Shown here piece after piece: positions 25,359 through 33,479 of a stretch of 64,000 bases of DNA. The notes beneath the pieces were generated by a model that worked only from the letters and a program-made list of their open reading frames with translations, did no database searches and was not told the origin of the DNA. Position 1 is the stretch's first letter, and each line of letters starts with the position of its first letter. The stretch is from Pontibacter akesuensis. GTDB taxonomy: Bacteria > Bacteroidota > Bacteroidia > Cytophagales > Hymenobacteraceae. The translations under genes were made by a program, and so were the position numbers. The DNA lies in the NCBI RefSeq assembly GCF_001611675.1, contig NZ_CP014766.1, positions 2,790,001 through 2,854,000 of the forward strand, given 5' to 3'.

Positions 25359-26369
25359 CTACACCAGCTTCAGCAACTCCGCCGCCGCCGCAAAGGCCGA
25401 CTTGTTGCCTTCCTTTACCTCACTGGTTATTCCGGGCAGCTGGTCCTTTACCTGCTGGTGTGCAAAGAAACGCTCCTCCAGGCTTTGGCGAATGGTTTCG
25501 TACATCCACTGCAGGTTCTGGTCACGGCGCTTTTTCTCAAAGTAGCCGTTGCTGTTAGTCAGTTGCAGGTAATTCTTAATGGTTTGCCAGGTGCTGTCGA
25601 GGCCGGTGTTTTGGAGGGCTGAGCAGATGCTTACCTGCGGCACCCAACCCGAAGCCGAAAGCGGGTAGAGGTGCAGTGCGTTCTGATATTCGGCGCGGGC
25701 CGATTTCGCTTTGTTGATGTTGCTGCCGTCAGCTTTGGTGATGGCGATGGCGTCTGCCATTTCCATAATGCCCCGCTTGATGCCCTGCAACTCGTCACCG
25801 GCACCGGCCAGCATCAGCAGCAGGAAAAAATCCACCATGGCATGTACGGCGGTTTCCGATTGACCCACGCCTACCGTCTCCACAAAGATTACATCGAAAC
25901 CGGCAGCCTCGCAAAGTATAATGCTTTCGCGGGTGCTGCGCGTAACGCCTCCCAGCGATTTGCCCGCCGGCGAAGGGCGGATAAAAGCCTGAGAATTGAT
26001 AGCCAGGGAATCCATGCGTGTTTTATCACCCAGAATGCTGCCACCGGAGCGCTGGCTAGTAGGGTCTATGGCCAGTACGGCCAGTTTCTTGCCCTGCTCC
26101 TGGATAATGTAATTGCCAAACGCCTCAATAAACGTACTTTTCCCGACACCGGGCACACCTGTGATACCTATGCGAATGGAATTTCCGGCATGCGGCAGCA
26201 CCTGGTCAATTACCTGCTGTGCCAGCTCCTGATCGGCTGGAAGCCTGCTCTCCACAAGCGTGATGGCGCGGCTTAGCAGCACGCGGTCTCCGGCTAAAAT
26301 GCCTGCAGCGTAAGTGTCCGGGCTAAATCGTTTGGGCAAAGTGGTAGGGGTTTGATGTGAGCAAATCAA
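25359..26369 (-). CDS. meaB: Methylmalonyl-CoA mutase-associated GTPase MeaB
   Basis: G3E-type GTPase that protects and reloads the adenosylcobalamin cofactor of methylmalonyl-CoA mutase. 336 aa. P-loop GVPGVGKSTFIEAFG, then AIDPTSQRSGGSILGDKTRM, and FVETVGVGQSE with the Walker B-like Glu. Base-specificity motif is ITKADGSN. Its targets MutB and MutA are encoded 5-9 kb away on the same strand, supporting one pathway despite interruption by other genes. Confidence 0.95.
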   Translation of the reverse strand: MICSHQTPTTLPKRFSPDTYAAGILAGDRVLLSRAITLVESRLPADQELAQQVIDQVLPHAGNSIRIGITGVPGVGKSTFIEAFGNYIIQEQGKKLAVLAIDPTSQRSGGSILGDKTRMDSLAINSQAFIRPSPAGKSLGGVTRSTRESIILCEAAGFDVIFVETVGVGQSETAVHAMVDFFLLLMLAGAGDELQGIKRGIMEMADAIAITKADGSNINKAKSARAEYQNALHLYPLSASGWVPQVSICSALQNTGLDSTWQTIKNYLQLTNSNGYFEKKRRDQNLQWMYETIRQSLEERFFAHQQVKDQLPGITSEVKEGNKSAFAAAAELLKLV

Positions 26370-26378
26370 TCACTTTTA

Positions 26379-26386
26379 CAAATTTA
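26379..26386 (-). promoter_or_regulatory. Putative -7 box of meaB
   Basis: The minus strand reads TAAATTTG, matching TAnnTTTG, only 9 bases ahead of the annotated ATG. This would make a nearly leaderless transcript unless translation starts further in. Confidence 0.3.
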
Positions 26387-26554
26387 AGACTATTAGGTTG
26401 CCATCATACCGCCGCCCGCAGACATTCTGCAACAGGAACAGGTGGCAAGCCTATACTTGACAGTTGGTTTTCCTTCAGCTCATCTAAAGCGGGATGAATG
26501 GACTGTCTATACTTGTGCTCAAAATCAGCAGAGAGTCGGGTTGGTGCCAAGTAC

Positions 26555-26600
26555 AAAGCAGCAGCGCCAGATCCCTGTATGGAACTGGCGCTGCTGCTTT
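26555..26600 (-). terminator. Terminator of the beta-propeller gene
   Basis: AAAGCAGCAGCGCCAG (26555-26570) pairs perfectly with CTGGCGCTGCTGCTTT (26585-26600). It lies 16 bases past the stop on the minus strand. Confidence 0.8.
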
Positions 26601-26616
26601 ATACTTTTGCTGAGTG

Positions 26617-27741
26617 CTATTTGCTTAAACCTTGGGGAAAGTTGGGCAGGCCCAGGTCGCTTTTGTTCTTACCGAGGCGGAAACCATCGTCAACGTATTT
26701 AACAGCCTCGCCCTGTGCATTCGGGTTGTTGATCACACCCAGGTAGTAACTATCCTCCCGGGCTACATAAATCTTTCCGTCAGGGCCCAGTTGCAGGGCA
26801 CCGAAATGGGGACTTTTGGAAGTACCTACCACCACAGCCGATTTGGCGATGGCATCGGCACTGCCTGCCCGCATGTCAAACTGCACGATCTGTGCCTTTC
26901 CGCCACCGGCGCCGTTGGCCGTTCCATAAAGCTTGCTACCATCCGGCGAAAACATCACACCATATGCCTCCTGGTATCCTTTCAGCAGCATTGGGTTCGC
27001 TACTTCGCCGGTGCTGCGGTCAAAGTCCAGCACCTCGAAATTGCTTTCTGCATCCCAAAGCGCTGCCGCCAGTTTGGTGCCATCCGGCGAAGGAACAAGG
27101 TAGCCGATTGCCTTGCGGTTAAGGCCACCGTGCACGGTGCCGACCATACTGACAACGGGTTTCGTCTCCACGCCCTGCTCATTCACTAAATACGACATGT
27201 AGCCGTTGCTGTTCCAGCGGTGCGCAATTACCCACCAATCACGGCCGTTACTGTGGCGCACGGCTGTCAGTTTTTCAGTGGTAGGGGCAATCATAAAGTT
27301 ATTACGGGAGATGATATCGCCTTTGCCCTCCTGTTTCTCCATGTCCACAACCGTATAGCGAAGCCCGTTTGACTGGGCCTGAATATCTGTTGTGAAGATA
27401 TAGTAAATGTTGCTGCTGCCGGGTTTGGGAAGTATGAGCGCAGATTGCGTGGATGATTTTCCGCCCATCAGGCCGTTGCCGTTCGGCATTACCTTGTGGT
27501 CTCTGTTCCAGACGGTGATGCCGTTGGTGTAGAGCAGCAGGTTGCCCTGTGCATCGGATAAAGTAGCGCTGCCCTCTTCCGTAAACAGCTTGCTGCTAGT
27601 GGCTATGGCCGAATCGCCGGAGAAGATGATGCCCGCGCCCTTGCCAAAATACCAGTTGCTCGTTTCGCCTTGTGCTGCTGCAGCAAAACTGCTGAAGCTA
27701 AGTATGGCTACAGCAGCTATGTGTCTAAGTTTTATCATCAC
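26617..27741 (-). CDS. Secreted beta-propeller protein, function unknown
   Basis: 374 aa with a signal peptide (ending about SFAAAAQG). The opening NWYFGKGAGIIF motif is common at the start of Bacteroidota surface proteins that carry PKD or gliding-type domains. Propeller-like blades follow, for example VPSPDGTKLAAALWD, MFSPDGSKLYGTANG and LQLGPDGKIYVARED. It stops after the propeller and lacks the usual C-terminal T9SS sorting domain, so it may be a short relative. No enzyme signature was found. Confidence 0.7.
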   Translation of the reverse strand: MMIKLRHIAAVAILSFSSFAAAAQGETSNWYFGKGAGIIFSGDSAIATSSKLFTEEGSATLSDAQGNLLLYTNGITVWNRDHKVMPNGNGLMGGKSSTQSALILPKPGSSNIYYIFTTDIQAQSNGLRYTVVDMEKQEGKGDIISRNNFMIAPTTEKLTAVRHSNGRDWWVIAHRWNSNGYMSYLVNEQGVETKPVVSMVGTVHGGLNRKAIGYLVPSPDGTKLAAALWDAESNFEVLDFDRSTGEVANPMLLKGYQEAYGVMFSPDGSKLYGTANGAGGGKAQIVQFDMRAGSADAIAKSAVVVGTSKSPHFGALQLGPDGKIYVAREDSYYLGVINNPNAQGEAVKYVDDGFRLGKNKSDLGLPNFPQGLSK

Positions 27742-27772
27742 AGTTGATTTTGATCCTTCAACGATGCTTTTG

Positions 27773-27780
27773 CAAACCTA
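27773..27780 (-). promoter_or_regulatory. Putative -7 box of the beta-propeller gene
   Basis: The minus strand reads TAGGTTTG, a perfect TAnnTTTG match, 31 bases upstream of the start codon. Confidence 0.4.
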
Positions 27781-27875
27781 GTGCCAAGTATAACTGCAGT
27801 GTTTGGTAGAAGTGCAGGAAAATTAGTTTGATCAGAAAGGGATTATTTGATAATAACGTACGCCACAAGTTTTTC

Positions 27876-27943
27876 TGTCATTTCGACTGGAGGAGAAGCC
27901 TATCTGGAGTTTGTAAAAGATCTCTCCTTTGGTCGAGATGACA
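27876..27943 (-). repeat. TGTCAT-YTCGA hairpin repeat, copy 1 (~70 bp)
   Basis: Imperfect inverted repeat with ends TGTCATTTCGACTGGAGGAG and its near complement. Read on the minus strand it aligns along its whole length with the copy at 55501-55570, sharing GGAGAGATCTTTT and TCCAGATAG internally. Confidence 0.75.
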
Positions 27944-28007
27944 ATAGTGGGAGCGGGTGAATGGTGTCAGTGAGTAGCAAAGGCAGTTAGTTTTAGAGGC
28001 TTTCCAC

Positions 28008-28040
28008 CTCACCCTAACCCTCTCCTGCCAGGAGAGGGAA
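28008..28040. repeat. CCCTCTCCTG-CAGGAGAGGG intergenic repeat, copy 4
   Basis: Core CCCTCTCCTGCCAGGAGAGGG is an almost perfect palindrome preceded by CACCCTAA. It has the same layout as the copies at 25.1-25.3 kb, inverted. Confidence 0.55.
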
Positions 28041-28056
28041 TTAATTTACGAACAGT

Positions 28057-28094
28057 AAGACCTCGCAGCGTGCGCAGCTCCTGTGAGTGTCTGA
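28057..28094. repeat. GACCTCGCAG repeat, single-arm copy
   Basis: AAGACCTCGCAGCGTGCGCA and the following 18 bases match the left arm of the longer inverted repeat at 50620-50722 with about four differences. No facing arm was seen here. Confidence 0.65.
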
Positions 28095-28112
28095 TTTAAA
28101 CGCAACAGCCAC

Positions 28113-29744
28113 TTACTCCTGCAATTCCAGCTCCTCCAGCGGCACCTCCAGCAGCTCCGGGTTCAGGGAGATGAGTTTGAGGAGCACGCCGTTGGTCCAG
28201 CCGAAGCCGTCCTGGTTGGGGTATTCGCCGCCACCGGCCTGCAGGGTCATGTCCACTACGTTATACTTCTCCATCAGCTTGCCCGTGTTCTGGAACACTT
28301 CTCGGTTCTTGGCCACCCAGCGCTGCGCGATCTCGTCTGCCAGCTGGTTATGCTTGTAGTTACGGAGCGCCTGGATGCTCATCCACTGCAGCGGTGCCCA
28401 ACCGTTTGGCGCGTCCCACTGCTGCCCTGTGCGGTTCAGTGTGGTCACTAGACCGCCGGGCTGCAGGAAGTCCGCCTCCAGTTTCCGGGCCACGGCAGCG
28501 GCCTGCTTCTTCTTGGCCATGCAGAAGTAGAGCGGGAATACGGCAGCCAGTGAAGGGATGTTGGTTGTGGCGCCTTTTACAAAATCATAGTCGTAAAAGA
28601 AATCGGCTTCTTCGCTCCAGTTATACTTTAGCAGGGCCTTTCGTCGGGCCTTTGCCAGCTTCTCAAACTTAGCCGCTTCCGCCTTGTTGCCTTCCAGTTC
28701 TGCCATCTCAGCGAGCGTACGTTCCACGTGGTAGAGGAGGGCGTTCAGGTCTACGGGGATGATGTCGGTGGTGTGGATGGTGCTAAGGTTTTGGGCATCG
28801 GCGAACCAGCGGCTGCTAAAGTCCCAGCCTGATTCGGCGGCGGCCCGGATGTTGCGGTATACTTCCTCCGGCGCACGGCCTGATGCTTCGGCCAGTTCCA
28901 CATCCTCGCGGTACGACTCCGGCCGTGGCTCCGGCTGATCGTCCCAATAGCGGTTCAGGATGCTGCCGTCGGCCATGCGCACCACGCGGCGGTGCGTTGG
29001 GTTGGCGGCTGACACCTGCTCCACGCCATCCATCCAGAAGGCATACTCCTTGCGCAGGGCAGGGGCATAGGTTTTGAGTACTTCTTTGTCTTTTTCCTTC
29101 GCCAGTACCCGCAGCATGAGCGCAAAGAAGGGCGGCTGTGAGCGGCTGAGGTAGTAGGTGCGGTTTCCGTTCGGGATATGGCCGGTGGTGTTGATGAGGT
29201 GCGTAAAATTATCCACCATACTTTGGATGAGTTCCGTTTCGCCGCTGGCCTGCAGGCCAAGCATGGTAAAGAAGCTGTCCCAGTAATAGATTTCCCGGAA
29301 GCGGCCGCCCGGCACGATGTATTTCTTGGGCAGCGCGATCAGGGAGCCGCCGTCGGCACCGGGCTCACGGGTAAGTATGGGCCACAGGCGTTCCACGTGC
29401 TGCACCACAGAAAGGGAGGTATCGGTGGTGAAGCCGGAGGCCGGTTGTGGCGGCATCTCGAAGTTTGCCAGCACAAAAGCCTTCAGGTCAAATCCCGGTT
29501 GGTCTTTCTGCTGCCCGTACGCCTGTAGAATCTCGTTGGGAGGAGCCAGTGGCGTGGCATCCGGAAAGGTTTTGGAGTCGGGGAACACGTGCTGCAGCTG
29601 CACGTGCTCAAACAGCTCGCCCAGGTCCTGCGCGGGTTTATACAGCTCCTGCGCCCGCAGCGGCTGTATAACGAAGGTAAACGGTAATAGTAGCAGAAGG
29701 AAAAAGGTTAGGGTGCGAAACGGATGCTTTTTCTGTTGCCTCAT
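28113..29744 (-). CDS. treA: Periplasmic alpha,alpha-trehalase (GH37)
   Basis: Hydrolyses trehalose to two glucoses. 543 aa with a signal peptide (about 1-31, LRAQ). Both trehalase signatures are intact: PGGRFREIYYWDSFF at about 145 and QWDAPNGWAPLQWM at about 440. GGGEYPNQDGFGWTNGV near the C-terminus is also diagnostic. The signal peptide places it in the periplasm. No sugar transporter is adjacent. Confidence 0.94.
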   Translation of the reverse strand: MRQQKKHPFRTLTFFLLLLLPFTFVIQPLRAQELYKPAQDLGELFEHVQLQHVFPDSKTFPDATPLAPPNEILQAYGQQKDQPGFDLKAFVLANFEMPPQPASGFTTDTSLSVVQHVERLWPILTREPGADGGSLIALPKKYIVPGGRFREIYYWDSFFTMLGLQASGETELIQSMVDNFTHLINTTGHIPNGNRTYYLSRSQPPFFALMLRVLAKEKDKEVLKTYAPALRKEYAFWMDGVEQVSAANPTHRRVVRMADGSILNRYWDDQPEPRPESYREDVELAEASGRAPEEVYRNIRAAAESGWDFSSRWFADAQNLSTIHTTDIIPVDLNALLYHVERTLAEMAELEGNKAEAAKFEKLAKARRKALLKYNWSEEADFFYDYDFVKGATTNIPSLAAVFPLYFCMAKKKQAAAVARKLEADFLQPGGLVTTLNRTGQQWDAPNGWAPLQWMSIQALRNYKHNQLADEIAQRWVAKNREVFQNTGKLMEKYNVVDMTLQAGGGEYPNQDGFGWTNGVLLKLISLNPELLEVPLEELELQE

Positions 29745-29805
29745 TGAAGGTTGCTTTTGATGAACAACCTTTCATACGAAATAAGAAAGCAAAGGAACAA
29801 GTATA

Positions 29806-30210
29806 CTACCTGAAGGGGTAGCGCACAAACGAAACCTGCCCCATCGCATCCTTTTCATACTTGGCTACTGTATTTTCCTGAAATCTTTCTTCAAAGTTCA
29901 CCTGCCCCGGCTGTACCTCGGTGGGAGCAGGTTGGTCGCCCAGGAAGAAGTATACTTTGGTGTTGCCATACTTGGTGTGCGGCATAAAGTCGCCGTAAGC
30001 CTGCATCTGCTGCCACAGCGTATCCTCCACGGTTACGGCATAAATGCGCGTAATAGGACCGGTGTTGTTCTCGTTGCGGTACATGGCTACTTCTTTGAAA
30101 TCCCCCTCCAGGTCATCCACGCCCGGCAGCGACATGGTGTCATAGATAAACCAGGCCACCAATACAGCAGAGACAATTATAAGTATAAATTTTGTAGTTT
30201 TAGAAGACAT
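29806..30210 (-). CDS. Membrane-anchored hypothetical protein
   Basis: 134 aa with one N-terminal hydrophobic segment at about 7-24 and a soluble remainder with no recognised motif. The good promoter upstream (30233-30264) supports a real gene. Function unknown. Confidence 0.6.
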   Translation of the reverse strand: MSSKTTKFILIIVSAVLVAWFIYDTMSLPGVDDLEGDFKEVAMYRNENNTGPITRIYAVTVEDTLWQQMQAYGDFMPHTKYGNTKVYFFLGDQPAPTEVQPGQVNFEERFQENTVAKYEKDAMGQVSFVRYPFR

Positions 30211-30232
30211 GGCCTATGGGTAGATGAAGATG

Positions 30233-30264
30233 CAAAGGTAGATGGATTAGGTCGGCCTGACAAA
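30233..30264 (-). promoter_or_regulatory. Bacteroidota promoter (-33 TTTG, -7 TACCTTTG)
   Basis: On the minus strand TTTG (30261-30264) is followed after 20 bases by TACCTTTG (30233-30240), an excellent match in sequence and spacing. It drives the small membrane-anchored protein gene. Confidence 0.6.
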
Positions 30265-30410
30265 AGCTTTGAAATATAATACTCCATATAGTATGTCTTA
30301 CTAATTCATACTCGTGCCAGAAAGCTTAATTACTAATTCAATAAAAGGAGATATAATTTGAGTTATATTGCATAAACAGCATATAGCCACCTGTAATAGA
30401 GAAGAAATAC

Positions 30411-31202
30411 ATGAATTATAGATTTATAAGAAGTTTCTTCTGGTTTTATACAGTCGTGGCTTTTTCCCTTATTGCCTGCTCTACTGACGAAGTGGAACCT
30501 AATTCAGGTAAGCCCAACTGCATACTACTTGAGTCAAAAGACTCCGATGGAAGAATCACTAAGTATGAATACACCGATGAAGGCCTTATTAGCAAGGTAG
30601 TGCACATAAGTGGTTCTGGTATTGATGCACAAATAGATTATACTTCTTATACTTATGACAGCAAAGGTAGAATAATAAAAGCTGAAGAGTATAGAGGTGA
30701 ACAGGTTGCCGAGTTCATCACTTATGAATATAAAGATGATCTTATGATCAGGAGAAAGTTGTATTGGAAAGATCAACTAAAACTTACAGAGAGTTTGTTT
30801 TACGACAATGAAAAAAAAATAATTAAGATTGAAAGTGATAGCGGCTATTTGATAACTATCAGCTACAACAGCGCTGGCAACGTAACAGATAAGACTATAA
30901 CTGATGGAGAGATGACTTTTACTTTAATCTATGAAAATTATGACGATAAACTAGCTGCCCATAATTACGAGTTAGAAAAGGCTAGCCCAAGCATACATGC
31001 AAAATTAAGCAAGAACAATCCTCAAAGAATTATTGCAGTTAATCGTTCTAAAAACGAAGAAGCGAGCTTTTTTATAAGAGACTTTTCATACGAGTACAAT
31101 AGCGATGACTTGCCGGTTACCATAATAGAAACATATCCTGAAGAAGGGGCGGCTGCTTATATCTATGTAAATAGAATGATTTACAAATGTGGAAAATTTT
31201 AA
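30411..31202 (+). CDS. AT-rich lipoprotein with YD-like repeats, function unknown
   Basis: 263 aa with a lipoprotein signal (SLIACS, Cys about 23). The body has weak repeats of the type Y-x-Y-D-x-x-G-R-I, for example YTYDSKGRIIKAEEY and ITISYNSAGNVTDK, like the YD/RHS-type strands found in Bacteroidota lipoproteins. Base composition is visibly AT-richer than neighbours and codons end mostly in A/T, suggesting transfer. It sits alone between a small membrane protein and mutB. Confidence 0.75.
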   Translation: MNYRFIRSFFWFYTVVAFSLIACSTDEVEPNSGKPNCILLESKDSDGRITKYEYTDEGLISKVVHISGSGIDAQIDYTSYTYDSKGRIIKAEEYRGEQVAEFITYEYKDDLMIRRKLYWKDQLKLTESLFYDNEKKIIKIESDSGYLITISYNSAGNVTDKTITDGEMTFTLIYENYDDKLAAHNYELEKASPSIHAKLSKNNPQRIIAVNRSKNEEASFFIRDFSYEYNSDDLPVTIIETYPEEGAAAYIYVNRMIYKCGKF

Positions 31203-31209
31203 AGCATTA

Positions 31210-31244
31210 AAAAGCCGCAGCTGATCAAATCAGCTGCGGCTTTT
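31210..31244. terminator. Bidirectional terminator, 16-bp perfect stem
   Basis: AAAAGCCGCAGCTGAT (31210-31225) pairs with ATCAGCTGCGGCTTTT (31229-31244) between convergent genes. Confidence 0.88.
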
Positions 31245-31265
31245 GATTTATACCTTTTAAAATTC

Positions 31266-33410
31266 TTAACTCTCCACCTGCTTCATCAACTGCGCCAAAA
31301 TGTTCTGCGCGGCTACGGAGATGATGGTACCGGGGCCGAAAATACCCACAGCGCCTGCTTTGTACAAGAAATCGTAGTCTTGCGCCGGGATTACGCCGCC
31401 AACAATAACCAGAATGTCTTCCCGGCCCAGTTTGCGGAGTTCCTCAATGAGCTGTGGCACCAGTGTTTTATGGCCGGCTGCCAAACTGCTCACCCCCACC
31501 ACGTGCACGTCGTTTTCGGCGGCCTGCATGGCTACTTCGGCCGGTGTCTGGAACAGTGGGCCGATATCCACATCAAAGCCGAGGTCGGCGAAGGAGGTGG
31601 CGATTACTTTGGAGCCGCGGTCGTGGCCGTCCTGGCCCATTTTAGCGACCATGATGCGTGGCCTGCGGCCTTCCAGCGTTTCAAACTGGTCGGCCATGGC
31701 TTTGGCCTGCGCGAAGCTTTCGTCGTCGGTTAGTTCTGCGGAATACACCCCTGATATTGCTCTGATTACTGCTTTGTGTCTGCCGTATACTTTCTCCAAG
31801 GCATCGGAGATCTCACCCAGTGTGGCTCTTTTGCGTGCTGCCTCTACGGCCAGCTCCAGCAGGTTACCCCCACCGGATTCCGCCGCATCGGTCAAGGCCT
31901 GTAGCGCATTCAACACACTACCTTCATCACGCGCATCCTTTATACTTGCCAGCCGGCGCAACTGCGACTCACGCACGGCTGTATTGTCGATGTCCAGGAT
32001 ATCGATCTCCTGGATCTGGCTTGGCTTATACTTGTTTACGCCCACAATAATGTCCTTGCCGGAGTCGATGCGGGCCTGCTTGCGGGCAGCGGCTTCTTCG
32101 ATGCGCATCTTCGGAAGGCCGGTTTCGATGGCTTTGGCCATACCGCCTAGTTCCTCTACTTCCTGCATCAGCGCCCAAGCCTTGTGCGCCAATTCGTGCG
32201 TCAGGGCCTCCACGTAGTAGGAGCCGCCCCATGGGTCCACCACCTTAGTGATGTTCGTTTCCTGCTGCAGATATATCTGAGTGTTGCGGGCAATGCGGGC
32301 CGAGAAATCTGTTGGCAGGGCAATAGCCTCGTCTAGCGCGTTGGTATGCAAACTTTGCGTACCGCCCAAGGCAGCAGCCATGGCCTCCACGCAGGTACGG
32401 GTTACGTTGTTAAAGGGGTCCTGCTCGGTTAAGCTCCAGCCCGACGTCTGGCAGTGCGTGCGCAGCACCAGCGACTTCGGGTTCTTCGGGTTGAACTGCT
32501 TGATCAGCTTGGCCCACAGCATACGCGCGGCACGCATCTTGGCTATCTCCATAAAGTGGTTCATGCCAATGGCCCAGAAGAAAGAAAGGCGCGGCGCAAA
32601 CTCATCAATATCCATTCCTGCCTTTAAGCCAGTACGAACATACTCCAGGCCATCGGCCAAAGTGTAAGCGAGTTCTAGGTCGGCGGTGGCGCCAGCTTCC
32701 TGCATATGGTAGCCGGAGATGGAGATGGAGTTGAAGCGCGGCATGTGCTTGGAGCTGAACTCAAAGATGTCAGCAATGATCTTCATACTTGGCTCCGGAG
32801 GGTAGATGTAGGTGTTGCGCACCATAAATTCCTTCAGGATATCGTTCTGGATGGTACCGCTCAACTGCTCCGCCTTTACGCCCTGCTCCTCGGCAGCCAC
32901 AATGTAAAAGGCCATGATCGGCAGTACGGCCCCGTTCATCGTCATGGAAACAGACATCTTGTCCAGCGGAATCTGATCGAAAAGGATCTTCATATCCTCC
33001 ACCGAATCAATCGCCACACCGGCTTTGCCCACATCGCCCACTACCCGCGGGTGATCGGAGTCGTAGCCGCGGTGCGTGGCCAGGTCGAAGGCGACAGAAA
33101 GGCCCTTCTGTCCGCCAGCCAGGTTGCGGCGGTAAAAGGCATTGCTCTCCTCGGCAGTCGAAAAACCAGCATACTGGCGGATGGTCCACGGCTTTTGCAC
33201 ATACATGGTGCTGTAGGGGCCGCGCAGGTAGGGGGGCAGGCCGGCAGCAAAATCCATGTGCTCAAAGTGCGCGGCGTCTTCGGATGTATAGAAGCTTTTC
33301 ACATCTATTCGCTCCGGCGTTTTCCACGGCTTTGGCTGCAATGGGTCTTTTGGAGCTTTGTCGGAGGCCGCTACCTTGTTTATGTCTATTTTAGAAAAGT
33401 CAGGCTTCAT
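31266..33410 (-). CDS. mutB: Methylmalonyl-CoA mutase large (catalytic) subunit
   Basis: Adenosylcobalamin enzyme interconverting (R)-methylmalonyl-CoA and succinyl-CoA. 714 aa. TIM-barrel substrate domain with [20 protein letters not shown] and [20 protein letters not shown]-terminal cobalamin domain has the lower-ligand motif DGHDRGSKV and a downstream SSLAAGHKT. Downstream of mutA, separated only by a hairpin element. Works with MeaB. Confidence 0.97.
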   Translation of the reverse strand: MKPDFSKIDINKVAASDKAPKDPLQPKPWKTPERIDVKSFYTSEDAAHFEHMDFAAGLPPYLRGPYSTMYVQKPWTIRQYAGFSTAEESNAFYRRNLAGGQKGLSVAFDLATHRGYDSDHPRVVGDVGKAGVAIDSVEDMKILFDQIPLDKMSVSMTMNGAVLPIMAFYIVAAEEQGVKAEQLSGTIQNDILKEFMVRNTYIYPPEPSMKIIADIFEFSSKHMPRFNSISISGYHMQEAGATADLELAYTLADGLEYVRTGLKAGMDIDEFAPRLSFFWAIGMNHFMEIAKMRAARMLWAKLIKQFNPKNPKSLVLRTHCQTSGWSLTEQDPFNNVTRTCVEAMAAALGGTQSLHTNALDEAIALPTDFSARIARNTQIYLQQETNITKVVDPWGGSYYVEALTHELAHKAWALMQEVEELGGMAKAIETGLPKMRIEEAAARKQARIDSGKDIIVGVNKYKPSQIQEIDILDIDNTAVRESQLRRLASIKDARDEGSVLNALQALTDAAESGGGNLLELAVEAARKRATLGEISDALEKVYGRHKAVIRAISGVYSAELTDDESFAQAKAMADQFETLEGRRPRIMVAKMGQDGHDRGSKVIATSFADLGFDVDIGPLFQTPAEVAMQAAENDVHVVGVSSLAAGHKTLVPQLIEELRKLGREDILVIVGGVIPAQDYDFLYKAGAVGIFGPGTIISVAAQNILAQLMKQVES

Positions 33411-33479
33411 ATTTTAATTTTGATTGAGCGGATGAGTGAATGAGCGAATCTGAAATTCACTCATTCACTCATTCAAAAT
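33411..33479. repeat. Inverted-repeat intergenic element (GAATGAGTGAATGAG type)
   Basis: Left arm GATTGAGCGGATGAGTGAAT is opposed by ATTCACTCATTCACTCATTC at 33453-33475. It occupies precisely the mutA-mutB gap and uses a different arm sequence from the 12.5-kb and 19.9-kb copies. Confidence 0.7.
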
